Source: Elusimicrobiota bacterium (lineage in GTDB: Bacteria; Elusimicrobiota; Elusimicrobia; Elusimicrobiales; UBA9959). Taken from it: DNA of 13,891 nucleotides. The stretch is from assembly GCA_030639665.1 (NCBI GenBank), contig DAOWCC010000038.1, positions 1 through 13,891 on the forward strand, read 5' to 3'. Below, one piece after another: positions 6,921 to 13,861 of the stretch. Position 1 is the first letter of the stretch. Each line of letters starts with the position of its first letter. The notes below the pieces were generated by a model. It was given only the letters and a program-made list of their open reading frames with translations, made no database searches and was not told the DNA's origin. A program made the position numbers and the translations under genes.

Positions 6921-7761
6921 ATCTTTTTCCCCAATTAAGTTTTTTTCTTAAAACTTTAAGATGAGAAAATTTATCGGGAACAAGCATGCAAATCTGACTG
7001 GAATATTTTTCTATGATAATTTCGTCATCAATATTAAGGTTAAAATTTTCCTGCCCGTCAAGGCAAAGCGCGATAATATGACTTTGTCTATGCTTGCCGA
7101 TAAGAGTTAAACCTATTTTTTTGTCAAAAGATAAAACTATGGGCCTATGGCTTAAGGTATGCGGACATATCGGAGAAAGAATAAAAATATTAAGTCCCGG
7201 CAAAGCTATGGGGCCCGATGCCGCCAAACTATAAGCGGTGGAACCCGTAGGAGTGGAGACAATCACACCGTCGCCAAAATACTCCGTTAAAAATTCTCCG
7301 TCATAGTTTGCTTCAATTGAAAAAGCTCTCGCCTCGGAAGTCCGAACAACACAGTCATTTAAAGCGGGAAAAGGTCCAAAAACCTTTTTTTTATTTCTTA
7401 AGACCTTAACTCCCAGTAAATTCCTTTTTTCCCGTTTAAGCCGGCCGTTGATAAAATCTTCGGCAAAACTTTTAAATTCTTTAGGTTCAATACCGCTTAA
7501 AAAACCCAAACCGCCCGCGTTTATGCCTAAAATCGGAATTATATTTCCTACTAGAAATCTTGCCGCGAAAAGAACGGTTCCGTCGCCCCCTATGGCAATA
7601 GCCGCATTCGCCTTAATTTTTCTCTTTAAAGAATCATTAACGCATATTTTCTCTACTTCAATTTTTTTGGACAATAAAAGTTTTTCCACCGATTTCGTTG
7701 TTAATCTGGTGGACCTTCTTTTAGAATTATAAAATAGGATTACTTTTTTAAATTTAGCCAT
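6919..7761 (-). CDS. nadK: NAD kinase
   Basis: This cytoplasmic enzyme phosphorylates NAD to NADP with ATP or polyphosphate. The chosen start gives 280 residues, a normal length. Family signatures: IAIGGDGTVLFAAR with GGDGT at 58-62, GINAGGLGFLSG (79-90), LNDCVV with N135-D136 (usually NE or ND), FGDGVIVSTPTGSTAYSLAASGP (162-184) and the C-terminal LDGQENF region. ATG 7761 was preferred over the in-frame ATG at 7824. MAKFKKVILFYN begins directly at the first beta-strand, and the 21 extra residues (rich in Cys, Ser and Val) look unlike the family. No Shine-Dalgarno is present; a -10-like TATGAT lies six bases upstream. comEC is upstream on the same strand, 138 bases away. Confidence 0.96.
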   Translation of the reverse strand: MAKFKKVILFYNSKRRSTRLTTKSVEKLLLSKKIEVEKICVNDSLKRKIKANAAIAIGGDGTVLFAARFLVGNIIPILGINAGGLGFLSGIEPKEFKSFAEDFINGRLKREKRNLLGVKVLRNKKKVFGPFPALNDCVVRTSEARAFSIEANYDGEFLTEYFGDGVIVSTPTGSTAYSLAASGPIALPGLNIFILSPICPHTLSHRPIVLSFDKKIGLTLIGKHRQSHIIALCLDGQENFNLNIDDEIIIEKYSSQICMLVPDKFSHLKVLRKKLNWGKR

Positions 7762-7773
7762 AACGATATCATA
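7762..7773 (-). promoter_or_regulatory. Putative leaderless promoter of nadK
   Basis: On the minus strand the -10-like TATGAT (7768-7773) is followed by ATCGTT and the ATG, the same spacing and nearly the same bases as before gltX. No -35 is evident; the upstream bases are an AT-rich TTTTATTTTA stretch. Confidence 0.4.
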
Positions 7774-7847
7774 TAAAATAAAACAGCTCGACCGCGAGAC
7801 CACTTGGCAGCCAAACAACAACAAGAATTATATGGAATTTACTTATT

Positions 7848-7890
7848 TCCGCTGTTTTCTGCCACACTGTTGCCTGCCGCTCTGTTGCTC
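7848..7890. repeat. Degenerate 15-base tandem repeat between comEC and nadK
   Basis: On the minus strand three units of about 15 bases can be aligned: AGCAACAGAGCGGCA, GGCAACAGTGTGGCA and GAAAACAGCGGAAAT. It occupies part of the 138-base gap after comEC. No coding or terminator role is visible. Confidence 0.4.
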
Positions 7891-7899
7891 TATTTTTTT

Positions 7900-9903
7900 C
7901 TATATCTCAATCCTTATTATCTTCCCTTTACGCGCCTTGATATCCCTAATAGCCTTATTGCCTAATTTCCCAATTGCCTTATTGTTTTTATACAAACGAA
8001 TACCATTGCCAAAACGAGCGAATTCAAAGTTAAAATCAAGACTTTCAAAATGCCAGCTTAATCTGTCAAAAAAAGGCTCTCCCGCATAACCTTCGTTTCT
8101 AAAAGATTTCCCATCGGCATAAGCATGCAAACCCCAGCGCGGCCCCGCCTTAAAATTGCAAAATTCTTTTTGCTCTCCCGGCCACATTTCTTCAATGTGA
8201 ACTCCTTTCTTTATTAATTCTTTAAGAATTTCATTCTCCCTTTTCGCTCGATAACCAAAAGGAATTAAAATATTTTTTATCCTGATATTTTCCGAAAGTT
8301 CTTTGAGTCCATTCATGTAATCGGCGGACAAAGACGATAAAAGTAAAATTTCAATTTCCGTATAACCGGTTTCAAGAACAGCCTGAGTTAATTTATCTCC
8401 CGCAATGCCCGCGTTTAAAACAACTAAACCGCAATCGGGATTTTTTAAAAAAGCGCAGGAATGCCTACCATGATAAAAAAGCGAAATGTCCCGATTTTTC
8501 CGAGTGAAAAAGCCCGCTAAAAAAATCAAAAAAGCCGCGCCGAGAGTCATATACATTTTTTTATTTTTAAAACCCAAAACCGGCATATGCAAAATAATAA
8601 AAATTAATATATAAGCGGCTATTATTATGAAAACGGAAGGAGAAGAAACAAAAACAGCCGAATAGCCAAAACCGCCCAGGCTTACGACAAAAAACTTAAA
8701 CAGCTTTAAAGAATATAAAGTTACTTGTGAAATAATATCGCCAAATAAAGGAATCTTTGAAAACGCGGCGGTAAACAAACCCAATGTCATTAAAACACCC
8801 GAAAACGGAACAAAAATTATATTGGAAAAAGCCGAAATAAGCGATATCCTGTGAAAATAAACCGCCATTAACGGATATAAGCCCAATTGCGCGAATAAAC
8901 TTACCGCGAATATTCCCGTGATCGCTTTTAAAAAAATACCGCCTTTTATAAATTTATTCCAACTTGCCATACCGGCGATAATGCCATAAGTCGCTATAAA
9001 AGACATTTGAAAACCCGCGTCAAACAGAGCATTGGGCTCATATATAAGAATTGCAAAACCCGACATCAAAAGCCCTTGAAAAACTCCCGATTCTCTGCTT
9101 ATTAAAAACCCCGCCAAGGCAAACATAAACATTATATAAGCTCTTACTAAAGGCGGATCAAGCCCGGCGGAAAGAACATAAATTCCGCAAACCGCAATCG
9201 AAATGAAATAAGTTAAGCCTTTTTTCAAACGCGCCAAAGCGCATATAAAATAGACTATAAAAGCCATAAAACCGACATTTGACCCTGAAGCTACCAATAA
9301 ATGCATGGCACCCGAGTCTTGAAAAGAACGCTTTAAGGATTTTGGTATATTTGTTTTTTCGCCAATTACAATACCGCTCAATATGGCTGAATGATCGCTA
9401 TCAAATTCTTCATTAAAAACTTTTAATATATGCCTATGGATATTTCTTGATAATCTAAAAAGAAATCCCGCTTTTTCCAATACTTCCGCCTTGGGATTAA
9501 GCATCCGCCCGTTTATTCCTCTTATTTCAAGATATTCTTTCCAATCAAGATTGCCCGGCACTTTATCGCTATAAATATTTCCAAGAGTCCCCTTTAATAA
9601 AACCTTATCCCCAAAACCAAACCCGTTCGAATTATTCAAATATATAATAATGCCGGTTTTTATTTTTTCTCCGTTTATTTCAGTTACCGCTAAATTAAAT
9701 CTGAATCTCTTGCCGGACGCGCGAGGATAAGATTTCACAATACCTTCAACTTCGGCTCGCCTAAGCGGCAATTTTAATGAAATATTTGATTTGGATTGAA
9801 AGGACGGTTTCTTATTGTGTGAAACCGCTTTATGAAAAACAATAAGCAGACTATAAGCTAAAAGAGCGATAAATAAAATTCGTTTATAGTAGGAAAGAGG
9901 CAT
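7900..9903 (-). CDS. comEC: ComEC/Rec2-family DNA-uptake channel with degenerate metallo-beta-lactamase domain
   Basis: ComEC is the inner-membrane channel that passes single-stranded DNA into the cytoplasm during natural transformation. The 667 residues carry one N-terminal membrane helix (about 8-24), the OB-like soluble region (about 45-145), and the competence domain with many membrane helices (about 170-470). Family signatures: SGAMHLLVASGSNVG (197-211), PPLVRA (250-255) and FDAGFQMSF (294-302). The C-terminal region (about 472-667) aligns by position with the metallo-beta-lactamase-like domain, but its ligands are gone. The usual D-x-GQGD becomes YHGRHS, the usual ILIDTG becomes VVLNAG (494-499), and the HPHADH motif becomes SLSADY (524-529). 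The channel part looks intact, so I infer loss of metal-dependent nuclease activity, not a pseudogene. The start ATG 9903 lies seven bases from a hairpin whose loop and arm hold the only GGGAG, 13 bases upstream. Confidence 0.93.
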   Translation of the reverse strand: MPLSYYKRILFIALLAYSLLIVFHKAVSHNKKPSFQSKSNISLKLPLRRAEVEGIVKSYPRASGKRFRFNLAVTEINGEKIKTGIIIYLNNSNGFGFGDKVLLKGTLGNIYSDKVPGNLDWKEYLEIRGINGRMLNPKAEVLEKAGFLFRLSRNIHRHILKVFNEEFDSDHSAILSGIVIGEKTNIPKSLKRSFQDSGAMHLLVASGSNVGFMAFIVYFICALARLKKGLTYFISIAVCGIYVLSAGLDPPLVRAYIMFMFALAGFLISRESGVFQGLLMSGFAILIYEPNALFDAGFQMSFIATYGIIAGMASWNKFIKGGIFLKAITGIFAVSLFAQLGLYPLMAVYFHRISLISAFSNIIFVPFSGVLMTLGLFTAAFSKIPLFGDIISQVTLYSLKLFKFFVVSLGGFGYSAVFVSSPSVFIIIAAYILIFIILHMPVLGFKNKKMYMTLGAAFLIFLAGFFTRKNRDISLFYHGRHSCAFLKNPDCGLVVLNAGIAGDKLTQAVLETGYTEIEILLLSSLSADYMNGLKELSENIRIKNILIPFGYRAKRENEILKELIKKGVHIEEMWPGEQKEFCNFKAGPRWGLHAYADGKSFRNEGYAGEPFFDRLSWHFESLDFNFEFARFGNGIRLYKNNKAIGKLGNKAIRDIKARKGKIIRIEI

Positions 9904-9960
9904 AATATCAAAAAGGCTCCCAGCCTTTTTAGAAAGCAGAAATCAGAAAGCAGTGAGCAG
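9901..9960. repeat. Intergenic hairpin-plus-CAGAAATCAG repeat, copy 2 (before comEC)
   Basis: This is the same unit as at 6789-6860: a start codon (CAT on the plus strand), AT-rich spacer, AAAAAGGCT hairpin, then AGAAAGCAGAAATCAGAAAGCAGTGAGCAG. The A/G-rich flank is itself a degenerate repeat of (A/G)(A)GCAG / AATCAGA units. Confidence 0.7.
9910..9930 (-). terminator. Perfect hairpin with T-run, between recR and comEC
   Basis: AAAAAGGCT-CCC-AGCCTTTTT has 9-base arms and a 3-base loop. As with the copy before recN it reads as a terminator on both strands and could end the dnaX-recR transcript. It also contains the only Shine-Dalgarno-like GGGAG for comEC. The one difference in the loop (C for T) leaves pairing unchanged. 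Confidence 0.55.
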
Positions 9961-9997
9961 AAAAACACCTTATGCATCTAACTTCTTACTTCATGAT

Positions 9998-10591
9998 TTA
10001 GACTTTAGTCCGGCCGCGCATGGCATAGCTTAAAGTCATTTCATCCATATAATCAATATCCCCGCCCAGGGGAATTCCATAAGCTATTCTGGTTATTTTC
10101 GGGACATATTTCTGCAGAAGCTGTTTTAGATAAATGGCTGTAGTCTCTCCGTCGGCATCGGGATTGGTGGCAATTATTATTTCAGAAACTCCGCTTGGAG
10201 ATATTTCAATTCTTTCCACAAGCTCTTTGATTTTGATTGAAGAAAAAGAGCGCCCTTTTAAAGGAGAAATAGCTCCGTGAAGAACATGATAAACTCCGTC
10301 AAAAATTTTAGCTTTTTCTATAGCGTTAATATCCTGAGGCTGTTCAACAACGCAAATCAATGTTTGATTTCTCAGTGTATTTGAACAAATGGAACATAAT
10401 TCCTGTTCGGAAAAATTATAACACCGGCGGCATTGTTTAATATTTTCTTTAACTTCCCCAAGCGTCTTGGACAATTCCTGTATTTCGCTTAAATCGGCTT
10501 TTAACACATGCATGGCGAATCTCTCCGCCTGTTTCGGGCCGACACCCGGAAATTTTCTAAAAAGAGAAATTATTTTTTCCAATGATTTCAT
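9998..10591 (-). CDS. recR: Recombination mediator protein RecR
   Basis: RecR works with RecO (and RecF) to load RecA on gapped DNA. The 197 residues are the normal length with all modules: N-terminal helix-hairpin-helix (LFRKFPGVGPKQAERFA, 10-26); zinc finger C54, C57, C66, C69; TOPRIM domain starting at VVEQPQD (81-87) with NPDADGE (143-149); and C-terminal GIPLGGDIDYMDEMTLSYAMRGR (172-194). The start ATG directly follows the dnaX stop (TAA-ATG), with no separate ribosome site, so translation is probably coupled to dnaX. In many bacteria ebfC/ybaB sits between dnaX and recR; it is absent here. Confidence 0.97.
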   Translation of the reverse strand: MKSLEKIISLFRKFPGVGPKQAERFAMHVLKADLSEIQELSKTLGEVKENIKQCRRCYNFSEQELCSICSNTLRNQTLICVVEQPQDINAIEKAKIFDGVYHVLHGAISPLKGRSFSSIKIKELVERIEISPSGVSEIIIATNPDADGETTAIYLKQLLQKYVPKITRIAYGIPLGGDIDYMDEMTLSYAMRGRTKV

Positions 10592-12370
10592 TTATTTTTT
10601 AACGCGGCTGACTTTATTAATCTTAATATCTTTAAAGATTTTTTTCAAACCTTTAAGCTCGGGATCCGAATCAAAATTATCTTCCGAAGATAATTCTTCC
10701 CAATTTCCCTCAGTGGGCACGGGAGCCATAGATGATTCCGCCAATTCTTCTTTAATTTCGGGAGGCATCATAGGCTGCACTTCTTCCGCCAAATTATCGG
10801 AAGAATTTCCTTCGTTTGGAGCATTGGATATCTCTTCCAAACGCGCGACTTTATTTTGCCGCTCATCAAAAATGATAAAAACTGAAATTTTAATACCGGC
10901 AATCTCTTCAATAATTTCTTCCAATTCATTTTTACTTTTCTTAATCGTTTCAAGTTCAAACTTATTATCAGAAATTAAATTCCAGGTTTTTTCATCTTTA
11001 AAAACCACTTTAAGCGAGGCCAAAATATTGTATAGCACTGGTCTTCTCGATGACATTTTGCCGAGAAGTTTTTTCCATACAAAGGGAGAGCCCTCATACG
11101 GTTTTGCAGAATCATTTTCCGCCGGCTCCGATTTTAAATTATTGAAAGGAACATTATCTTCTTTAAGCGAAACGGAATCATCGGTTAAAACGGTTTTTTT
11201 TTTAGGAGCGCTATTATCCGCGCTGAAGGAAACTTGAGATGCCGGGCCTGAAGAAGTTATTTTACCTTCCAATGCCTCCAAACGATTTATCATGCCTTGA
11301 AAATCAACCGTTTTTTCCATTAAAGTAAATAAGGCCATTTCAGCGGCGATATTGAGAGAGTCTGAAAAACGCGTTTCATCTATTATTATCCCCAAATGCC
11401 TTGAAAACTTGGCCAGAACGGCGGAATTTTGAGCTTTGGAAATTTCTTGAGCGAGAACGCCTGAAGTTTTGGAAAAACCTTGATTAAATAAAAAAGCCTC
11501 GGCAAACAAGGACCTTAAATTCATTAAAACAACTTGCGTATCATAACCCTGGGCCGTAATTTCAATAAACGATTTATGAAGCAAGGCGGCGTCTTTATCC
11601 AAAAGAGCAAATGCCAAATCTTTTATTAAAACATCGTTTACATGACCCAATAAATCCTTGGTTGTATCGGATTTTATATCGCCGCCCGCGAATGACGAGC
11701 ATCTATCCAATATGGTAAGAGCGTCGCGCATAGCTCCGCCAGAAGCTTCGCTTATAAGCTTTAAAGCGTCTTCCGGCGCTTTTATTTTTTCCTTTGATAG
11801 AATATTTTTAAGCCGCTCGGCTATCATTTCTTTATTGATAAGTTTAAATCTAAAACTCTGGCATCTTGAAATTATAGTAGGCAGAACTTTGGTTTGTTCG
11901 GTAGTGGCCATTATAAAAATGACATGTTCTGGCGGCTCTTCAATGGTTTTTAGAAGAGCGTTAAAAGAAGCCTTGCTGAGCATATGAACTTCGTCCAAGA
12001 TGTATATTTTATATTTGTCCCGCGAAGGCGTAATATCGACACTTTCCACAATCGTATCTCTGATTTGCTCCACCTTTGTGTGGCTGGCGGCGTCAATTTC
12101 AAGCACATCAAGGGATTTGCTTTCAGTTATTTCCTTACAAGAAGCGCATTTATTACAAGGCTGAAAATTTTGAGGTTTATGACAATTGAGGGCTTTGGCA
12201 AATATTCTGGCCACCGAAGTTTTACCACAGCCTCTCGGGCCGAAAAACAAATACGCGTGCGCCACTCTTTTCATCTTTAAAGAATTTGTAAGAGTTTTAA
12301 TTACCGCGTCCTGCCCTTTAACATCTTCAAAAGTTTGAGGCCGGTACTTGGTCGCGAAATTTTCATACAT
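10592..12370 (-). CDS. dnaX: DNA polymerase III subunits tau/gamma (DnaX)
   Basis: DnaX is the ATPase core of the clamp loader; full-length tau also binds polymerase and helicase. The 592 residues include YENFATKYRPQTFEDVKGQ (2-20), Walker A GPRGCGKT (44-51), zinc module C63, C72, C75, C78, Walker B YILDEVH (123-129), sensor ATTE (156-159) and the SRC arginine-finger motif (168-170). AAA+ and collar domains extend to about 370, followed by a tau-specific C-terminal part with a conserved-looking region at about 430-505 and an acidic linker. ATG 12370 was chosen because AAGGA lies seven bases upstream and the family begins there; the frame extends to an ATG at 12403. A run of ten adenines (11194-11203, codons 390-393) falls at the gamma/tau boundary, and both other frames stop within a few codons. 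A shorter gamma of about 394-397 residues is therefore likely to be made. Confidence 0.96.
   Translation of the reverse strand: MYENFATKYRPQTFEDVKGQDAVIKTLTNSLKMKRVAHAYLFFGPRGCGKTSVARIFAKALNCHKPQNFQPCNKCASCKEITESKSLDVLEIDAASHTKVEQIRDTIVESVDITPSRDKYKIYILDEVHMLSKASFNALLKTIEEPPEHVIFIMATTEQTKVLPTIISRCQSFRFKLINKEMIAERLKNILSKEKIKAPEDALKLISEASGGAMRDALTILDRCSSFAGGDIKSDTTKDLLGHVNDVLIKDLAFALLDKDAALLHKSFIEITAQGYDTQVVLMNLRSLFAEAFLFNQGFSKTSGVLAQEISKAQNSAVLAKFSRHLGIIIDETRFSDSLNIAAEMALFTLMEKTVDFQGMINRLEALEGKITSSGPASQVSFSADNSAPKKKTVLTDDSVSLKEDNVPFNNLKSEPAENDSAKPYEGSPFVWKKLLGKMSSRRPVLYNILASLKVVFKDEKTWNLISDNKFELETIKKSKNELEEIIEEIAGIKISVFIIFDERQNKVARLEEISNAPNEGNSSDNLAEEVQPMMPPEIKEELAESSMAPVPTEGNWEELSSEDNFDSDPELKGLKKIFKDIKINKVSRVKK
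11194..11203 (-). promoter_or_regulatory. Candidate slippage/frameshift site in dnaX (A10 run)
   Basis: In the mRNA, CCT is followed by ten A and then CCGTTTTAACCGATGA. One A more (or a -1 shift) gives KKKNRFNR then TGA. One A fewer (or a +1 shift) gives KKKPF then TAA. A 5-bp hairpin AGCGC-8-GCGCT (11207-11224) ends three bases before the run. In Thermus thermophilus an A9 run in dnaX makes gamma by transcriptional slippage, and in E. coli A6G does so by ribosomal frameshifting. By eye this is the longest homopolymer in the window. Confidence 0.65.
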
Positions 12371-12468
12371 ATAAATTTCCTTAAAAAGCGCAAAACGCGC
12401 CAAAATAAACTAACCGCAAATTACGCTAAAATTCCGCGCTTTCGCGATGTTTTTGTGTCTTTTGCGTT
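12371..12468. other. Intergenic gap between the outer-membrane protein gene and dnaX, with GCG-rich hairpins
   Basis: On the minus strand there is a hairpin CGCG-AAAG-CGCG (12435-12446, a possible GAAA tetraloop). A second one, GCGC-GTTTT-GCGC followed by T5 (12383-12400), resembles a weak intrinsic terminator. It ends directly before the dnaX ribosome site AAGGA (12378-12382). The rest is degenerate GCGAAA/TTTGCG sequence of the kind found in dispersed repeats. Confidence 0.35.
12378..12382 (-). promoter_or_regulatory. Ribosome binding site that sets the dnaX start
   Basis: AAGGA lies seven bases before ATG 12370. This supports the MYENFATKYRP start over the upstream in-frame ATG at 12403. 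Confidence 0.7.
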
Positions 12469-13326
12469 CTAAAATTTTAAGCTCGCGCCCAAAGAAAGAA
12501 AATTATCTTTGGTACTGCCATTATCATATATTTCATAAACTACATTTACATCCAGCATTGTTAAATCAATATTGGCGCCCGCGCAATAAGATTTTGAATC
12601 ATTAGTCGCCAATTTAAATTTAGTTTTTGTATAAGAGACATAAGGCGCTACAAAAGGCATATTGGACCAACCAAGTCTCAAATTGACGCTGGACTTTGGA
12701 AAACCCTGCCCGATAAAAGTAAGTCCCGTAATACTTAGCGCTTGAGGCAAACTATGATCGGTCAAATTTAAAGTTTCACCATAAGAAGATGCCGTATAGT
12801 TCATACTTAAACGGGTCATAAAAAACTTCAAGCCCGCGAAAGCGGATAAATCAGTTTGACTAACATCTTTACTGCCGGATGTTTTATGTGAGATATGCTT
12901 TGCCGCTCCGCCAATATCAATTCTGGTAAGCCCCTTGCCGCCGGAAGCGCCATGAGAGCTTTGAGGTCCGGCAAGTCTGCCTTTTCCGGAACCATTTGAA
13001 GTAAGAGTGAAAGTTATATCCCCTTCAGCATAAGTATTTTTATAGCCGTTTACTTCGGGTGTTGAGCCCAAGCCGCCGGCAATTGAATAAAGGTCTTTAT
13101 CGAAACCGGCGCGCAATGAATATATTTTGTAAGTTCCGTCTGAATCATCCGACTTATAATAATCAAGAGCCGGCTTAAGCCACATATTATCGGAACCGAC
13201 AATTAAAAAAACTTTACCGCCGCTATAGCCGTTTTCTCCCGTAGTCGCGCTCATTCCGCCGTCAAAATAAGCGTAAGCGTTTGATGAAACAAACAATGAA
13301 ATCATTAAAAAAAGTATTTTTTTCAT
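12469..13326 (-). CDS. Predicted outer-membrane beta-barrel protein, function unknown
   Basis: This 285-residue protein starts with a clear signal peptide, MKKILFLMISLFVSSNAYA, with likely cleavage after AYA at 19 by signal peptidase I. The mature part is rich in Gly, Ser, Thr and alternating hydrophobic/polar segments (for example INLTDHSL-like and SVNLRLGWSNMPFVAPYVSYTK stretches). It ends in FLSLGASLKF; a C-terminal Phe preceded by alternating hydrophobics is the usual BAM recognition signal. I infer an 8- to 12-strand barrel in the outer membrane. No specific family is recognised. GGAGG lies 11 bases before the ATG, the strongest ribosome site in the window, which together with a near-consensus -10 suggests good expression. 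dnaX follows on the same strand after 98 bases. Confidence 0.75.
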   Translation of the reverse strand: MKKILFLMISLFVSSNAYAYFDGGMSATTGENGYSGGKVFLIVGSDNMWLKPALDYYKSDDSDGTYKIYSLRAGFDKDLYSIAGGLGSTPEVNGYKNTYAEGDITFTLTSNGSGKGRLAGPQSSHGASGGKGLTRIDIGGAAKHISHKTSGSKDVSQTDLSAFAGLKFFMTRLSMNYTASSYGETLNLTDHSLPQALSITGLTFIGQGFPKSSVNLRLGWSNMPFVAPYVSYTKTKFKLATNDSKSYCAGANIDLTMLDVNVVYEIYDNGSTKDNFLSLGASLKF

Positions 13327-13384
13327 ATATTTAAAATCCTCCGTTATGTTTCTTAAATTGCCCTTTGTGCAATAAGCAAGTATA
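13327..13384 (-). promoter_or_regulatory. Promoter -10 and leader of the outer-membrane protein gene
   Basis: On the minus strand a near-consensus -10 box, TATACT, is at 13379-13384. It is followed by a leader of about 45 bases containing a small hairpin (ATTGC-7-GCAAT, 13357-13373) and the ribosome site GGAGG (13338-13342). No good -35 is found at 16-18 bases, so the promoter call rests on the -10 and the strong ribosome site. Confidence 0.4.
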
Positions 13385-13636
13385 GTGTCATTTTAATCTC
13401 CAATATAAAAAAATCAGCCGATAATATGACCTGTGGACTTATTATATGAATTATGAAGCAAGTAAAGAATAGGGTTCATTCTTAAATGGCGGTATGCACC
13501 ACCACATGTAAAGTGGAATAATGTAGTAGTAGAAGTGATAAAAAAAGCATCGATTGCCAATGAAAAACTGCATAATATCCACACAAAGACACCAAGACAC
13601 AAAGGACACATAATACGAATAACGGAAACAGCAAAT

Positions 13637-13707
13637 CCCGCCACTACAGCATTGGCGGGCAGGCAGCGGAGAACATAAAAACCCGCCACTACAGCATTGG
13701 CGGGCAG
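13637..13707. repeat. Two exact copies of a 26-base palindromic repeat
   Basis: CCCGCCA-CTACAGCAT-TGGCGGG plus CAG occurs at 13637-13662 and again, identical, at 13682-13707. The period is 45 bases, with different spacer sequence between them. Each forms a 7-bp GC-rich stem with a 9-base loop. The style fits REP-like or dispersed palindromic elements. Confidence 0.75.
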
Positions 13708-13714
13708 ACAGACC

Positions 13715-13750
13715 GCTACATTTGTCGCATGGCAATGCGACTGCTACATT
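13715..13750. repeat. Hairpin flanked by GCTACATT direct repeats
   Basis: GTCGCAT-GGCA-ATGCGAC (13724-13741, 7-bp arms) is bracketed by GCTACATT at 13715-13722 and 13743-13750. The CTACA core also appears in the loops of the two preceding 26-base repeats, so the three may be related. Confidence 0.55.
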
Positions 13751-13775
13751 ATGTTTTACGAACTTTGCGTTTTGC

Positions 13776-13801
13776 TCCTGTTTTATCCTGTTAATCCTGT
13801 C
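13776..13801. repeat. Degenerate TCCTGTT repeat
   Basis: TCCTGT occurs three times at 9-10 base spacing (starting near 13776, 13786 and 13795). This matches a low-complexity tract type common between genes in many uncultured bacteria. No function is apparent. Confidence 0.5.
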
Positions 13802-13842
13802 AAATGTTTTGAGCCGTTTATTCTGTCAAAATCCCCCTCGGT

Positions 13843-13861
13843 CCCCCTTTACAAAAGGGGG
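13843..13861. repeat. Perfect hairpin CCCCCTTT-aca-AAAGGGGG
   Basis: Eight-base arms and a three-base loop, preceded by a partial copy of the arm (CCCCCTCGG at 13833-13841). This matches a dispersed intergenic palindrome style. It lacks a T-tract on either side, so it is not called a terminator. Confidence 0.55.

Noticed and set aside
7385..7392. A8 run in nadK (and similar A8 runs in pilB and the GYF protein gene) as a slippage site
   Set aside because: There is no domain boundary or known short product at these sites; such runs are expected in AT-rich lysine codons.
7762..7824. A 21-residue N-terminal extension of NadK
   Set aside because: The extra residues do not look like the family, and the stretch includes the -10-like box; MAKFKKVILFYN fits the first beta-strand.
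7900..9903. comEC as a pseudogene
   Set aside because: The frame is intact over 667 codons and the channel motifs are conserved; only the metal-site residues of the C-terminal domain are lost.
10467..11237. A 256-residue plus-strand ORF
   Set aside because: It lies opposite recR and dnaX, which have clear family motifs, so it is a shadow frame.
12371..12403. An 11-residue N-terminal extension of DnaX
   Set aside because: AAGGA is correctly spaced for the ATG at 12370, and the conserved start YENFATKYRPQTF begins there.
13637..13707. CRISPR array
   Set aside because: There are only two repeats, with a 19-base gap, strongly palindromic and in a field of other palindromes, with no cas genes in view.
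13414..13735. Two overlapping minus-strand ORFs of 91 and 94 residues
   Set aside because: Their residues derive from the palindromic repeats (ARQCCSGG occurs twice), they are Cys-rich without pattern, they overlap in different frames and they lack ribosome sites.
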